DNA of 64,000 nt from Beaufortia kweichowensis (Eukaryota > Chordata > Actinopteri > Cypriniformes > Gastromyzontidae), in assembly GCA_019155185.1 (NCBI GenBank), contig CM032797.1, forward strand, positions 10,526,881-10,590,880, in the 5' to 3' direction. A model generated the notes under the pieces. It searched no databases. It saw only the letters and a list, made by a program, of their open reading frames with translations, and was not told the DNA's origin. A program made the translations under genes and the position numbers. Positions within the stretch are counted from its first letter, which is position 1; every line of letters starts with the position of its first letter. This document shows, piece after piece, positions 61,301 through 64,000 of this stretch.

Positions 61301-63328
61301 GAGTAAAGACATTTAAAAAAACAATGGATTATATATACTGGAGGTTCAAACACACCATATATTTTCTGGATTCCCTGCAGATCATCATGAGGCAGTTTGA
61401 AGCTCTCCGTGTCCATGTATTGGTAGAACGGAGCCATTATAGCTGTTGGATCATTTGAATGTTCCAGTCCCAAAGCATGACCAAGTTCATGGACCGCCAC
61501 AAGAAACAGATCATTGCCTGCAAACAAAACATAACGGTCATGTATGAATTTCGAATAGTTTATATTTTTGTTCTGCATTGTGCATTACTGACAAATGTGC
61601 AGTGTGTCTGTGTGTGCAGTGAGGTATTCATTTGTCGGTAATCTGCATGACATTTTAGTTCACCACCTGTCCAGATGAATGCAAGAGTGTCTGAATGTCT
61701 GAGGAGGGATTATAAATCCTTACCCAAGGGGGCTGATGACACTTGACGACATGATAATCACATACTACGCCAAAAATATACAGCAAAACCAAAAATACAT
61801 TCATCATAATACAATGTGTGAGCATAATAACAACAATGTGCGAGTTGCTTTGAAAACCAAAGCAGATCCTATTATGCATTATATTACACAACACAATGTC
61901 ACTATAAATATCATTCAGTGAGTCAGAATAAATGTTATGCAAGATATTTTTCCAAGCAAAGAAAAAAGATAAAAGTACATTTTCAAGGGAATAGCTCTAT
62001 CAAAAATGCATTAATACACCCTTATAAAATGACTCTCTCCTGTTGAACTTTTCTGCTGAAACGACGGAAAGTCACATGAGGTCAGAACAAGATGATAGTG
62101 AATAAATGATGATACCCATTTCACTATTTCAGATTTTTCTACGGCATTTCTTGTGTTTTATTGAAAGACATTTGAACCCGAAGCTTTCACATATCAAAAT
62201 ATCAAAATATCAATTTCCTAAATGTAGTCATACTAACCATCACTACACTGCAGTGTGGTCGTCTATCTTTTCACTCAATAATGGGAATAATGTGTGAATG
62301 CAGTGAGAATGCGGTAAGCATACAGCACAGGAAGATTACTGTAAAGAAATCATGCAGTGTGTCGTCGTCCATATGGACAGCGGTCATTCTAATGAGGCTC
62401 GTAATCATGGGACGATATTATGCCAGGCACGCTTTACACCAGAGACAGCGACAAAACAAACGGCCGTGGGTCCTGAGTGCAAGCAGCGGTAAAAATGCCA
62501 GAGGAGAATGTAGTCGCCATTCATTACCGTCTTGGCCGAGACATTTCAGTGAAGGCAGATGATCATCTAAAAAGCTCTTTGCATCCAGCAGGGCTCAGGT
62601 AATTAAAGCTGAGTGCCTCTAAGTGTGGCTCGCAGTGTACAGGCAGATCAGATTACCTTTCATTTAATGGGTGTAACCGTACTGCAAATACTACATGTCA
62701 AACAAAGCTGACATCTGACATGCACACTATCCACACACACACGTCCAGAAAACTCACACTGAAACATTAGTTTATGAAGCCTCACAATTTGTTAAAACAC
62801 TAATTCCTGCAAATGAAGCACTAATTATCTTAAATGAGTCTCATCAAGCTAAATTGTTAGCTTTAGTTATTACACAAAATGGCTCCTGAAGTAATTTATT
62901 GTTCAGTGGTGCATCCAGTGTGGATGTCCAATTTGCTCTGTCAAATTTGCATAACCTTCTAAAACATTTTTTCTTTGTTATTTGTTGAAATTGAAAATGT
63001 GGCCTAACCTGCCGTTCTCTCACCATCATGGTTTGGGTTGCCCAGCGTCCAGGGTTCGTCAGAATCGAAGTGCGTGTCGCCCCCAATGCCCGGCCCTGGG
63101 AAATAAGCGTGCGCTAGAAAGCCTCCCTCTCCGTCGAAAGGTGAACTGTCCCCGTGAAAACCAGAGGCGAAGATGATGGTAATGTCTACGTCGCGTTTGC
63201 CGCTTTCCAGAGCGCTATACGGCACGGCCTCAAAACGAAGCGGCGTGACGCCTTGCCATACGTCGAACGCCCGGCGAATGGCCTCGTGGGTTTCTCGTGC
63301 ACCCACTTTTGGAGTGACGTTTTTAATG
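58333..63328 (-). CDS. mmp16: Matrix metalloproteinase-16 (MT3-MMP), 3' part; 5' exons lie beyond the window
   Basis: Type I membrane zinc protease that degrades matrix and activates pro-MMP2. Seven exons on the minus strand: 63024-63328, 61356-61517, 60803-61020, 60585-60723, 60324-60474, 60096-60211 and 58333-58697. All phases agree. Order of parts: catalytic domain from IKNVTPKVG, the ASGFHGDSSPFDGEGGFLAH metal-binding loop, the zinc motif HELGHALGLEH and the met-turn region IMAPFYQY; a Pro-rich hinge (DPRKNDRQGRPHRPP); a hemopexin domain opening at ICDGGFN; the stalk; the membrane segment VAIAIPCVLALCMMVLLYTV; and a short tail ending SMQEWV. LESGKRDVDITIIFASGF and LEHSNDPTAIMAP match MMP16 over MMP24. 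The propeptide and furin site are outside the window. Confidence 0.95.
59801..60078. repeat. Angel-like hairpin repeat in the last mmp16 intron
   Basis: AAAAGGGTAGTTTACTTCAA at the left; CTGCAGAACACAAAAGAAG then ATATTTTGAAGAATGTTGAT in the middle; the inverted ATATCTTCTTTTGTGTTCCA and ATACAGGTTTTGAATGACAT at the right. It is more complete than the copy at 43836, with an inverted-repeat hairpin, and ends under 20 bp from the exon at 60096-60211. Confidence 0.7.
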
Positions 63329-64000
63329 CTGAAAAACAAAACAAACAATTTTCAATGTTAGCTTATGTTATTTAAAGTTGTGGTTTCTAAAGAGCAGTTC
63401 AATACATGGTTTGAAACAAGCCTTTAGAGTATATAATATGAGATAATGTAAACTATAATTTATAAATCAAGTCAACATGAAGTATGCCTGCTGTGGGTGA
63501 ATAGCTGGTATTAGCATTGCATCTCATGCTTTATACTTCAGTGCTTTTCATTTCTAAACACATTACAGTACTGTAGCACTGTAATATGACACACACTGAA
63601 TGCAGATGAATATGCTGTGCTATAATTTCATTTCCATGACTGGATAAAAGAAATGATCAATACCCAGACTGCTGCAGACGGATAGTTTATCACTGCGGTA
63701 TGTACATTTAAGCAAATAATGTACTGTAAAACAGCTCACAAGCCCCATAACACTGTACTAGCATTAGATTATCATTCCAATATTACAACAGTTTTGATTT
63801 ATTTTTTTTATAAATCTCAACATCAAAATAATTATTACTATGAATACATCAATATTAAGAGTTTCTGACTAAAACATTTGGTACAATATAAATGGATAAC
63901 CATGCTCACTTTTTTTGTGTAACCATACTTTAAAACATTTACTTTTGTGTTTCACTAAAGATAAACAGGCCTGAAATGACATGAGGGTAGGTAAATGATG
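63329..64000. other. mmp16 intron sequence to the window end
   Basis: No further mmp16 exon was found here, so the propeptide exons lie beyond base 64000. The last 60 bases (CTTTTGTGTTTCACTAAAG, then CTGAAATGACATGAGGGTAG) are the start of another Angel-like repeat cut by the window edge. Confidence 0.6.

Noticed and set aside
58333..63328. Assignment as mmp24 or mmp15
   Set aside because: VPYSALESGKRDVDITIIF, LEHSNDPTAIMAPFYQY and HILYCKRSMQEWV agree with MMP16 rather than its paralogues.

Overview
The window looks like nuclear DNA of a bony fish, most probably a cyprinid. The genes are vertebrate and split by GT-AG introns. The intergenic DNA is AT-rich, and the repeats resemble short DNA elements common in cyprinids (TTAA-ended hairpins, hAT-type MITEs, a non-LTR tail with a TCTAA microsatellite). 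There are no bacterial, phage or CRISPR features. Exon models were built by eye from reading frame, splice sites and remembered family sequences. No search was run. Species and chromosome cannot be stated.

Layout. Minus strand: txndc12 (5' part only, runs off the left edge), il12a (3404-4901), schip1 (6887-11781), and a ZP-N-like secreted or membrane protein with a long Pro/His tandem repeat (12508-15075). Plus strand: erich6/fam194a (15783-19367). Minus: selenot (20482-22505), with an in-frame UGA and a well-formed SECIS. Plus: serp1 (23160-24372), head to head with selenot; fuz as one uninterrupted coding exon (26906-28189); an alanine aminotransferase 2-like gene (30396-38752) whose frame is broken twice; and c1ql3 (45706-47059). 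Minus: pter (48647-50300) and the 3' part of mmp16 (58333 to beyond the right edge).

The genes share no single pathway. The order recalls conserved vertebrate neighbourhoods: il12a-schip1 and erich6-selenot-serp1 both lie in human 3q25, and c1ql3-pter are neighbours at human 10p13. The other genes come from elsewhere in human terms.

The points most worth checking are the two frame breaks plus an active-site-adjacent change in the alanine aminotransferase gene; the ZP-N/Pro-His repeat protein; the intronless fuz; a nested palindrome with TCTCGCGA-type motifs between two divergent genes, with a second TCTCGCGA inverted pair at the pter promoter; and the control signals of il12a (TATA plus kB site upstream, AU-rich 3' UTR).
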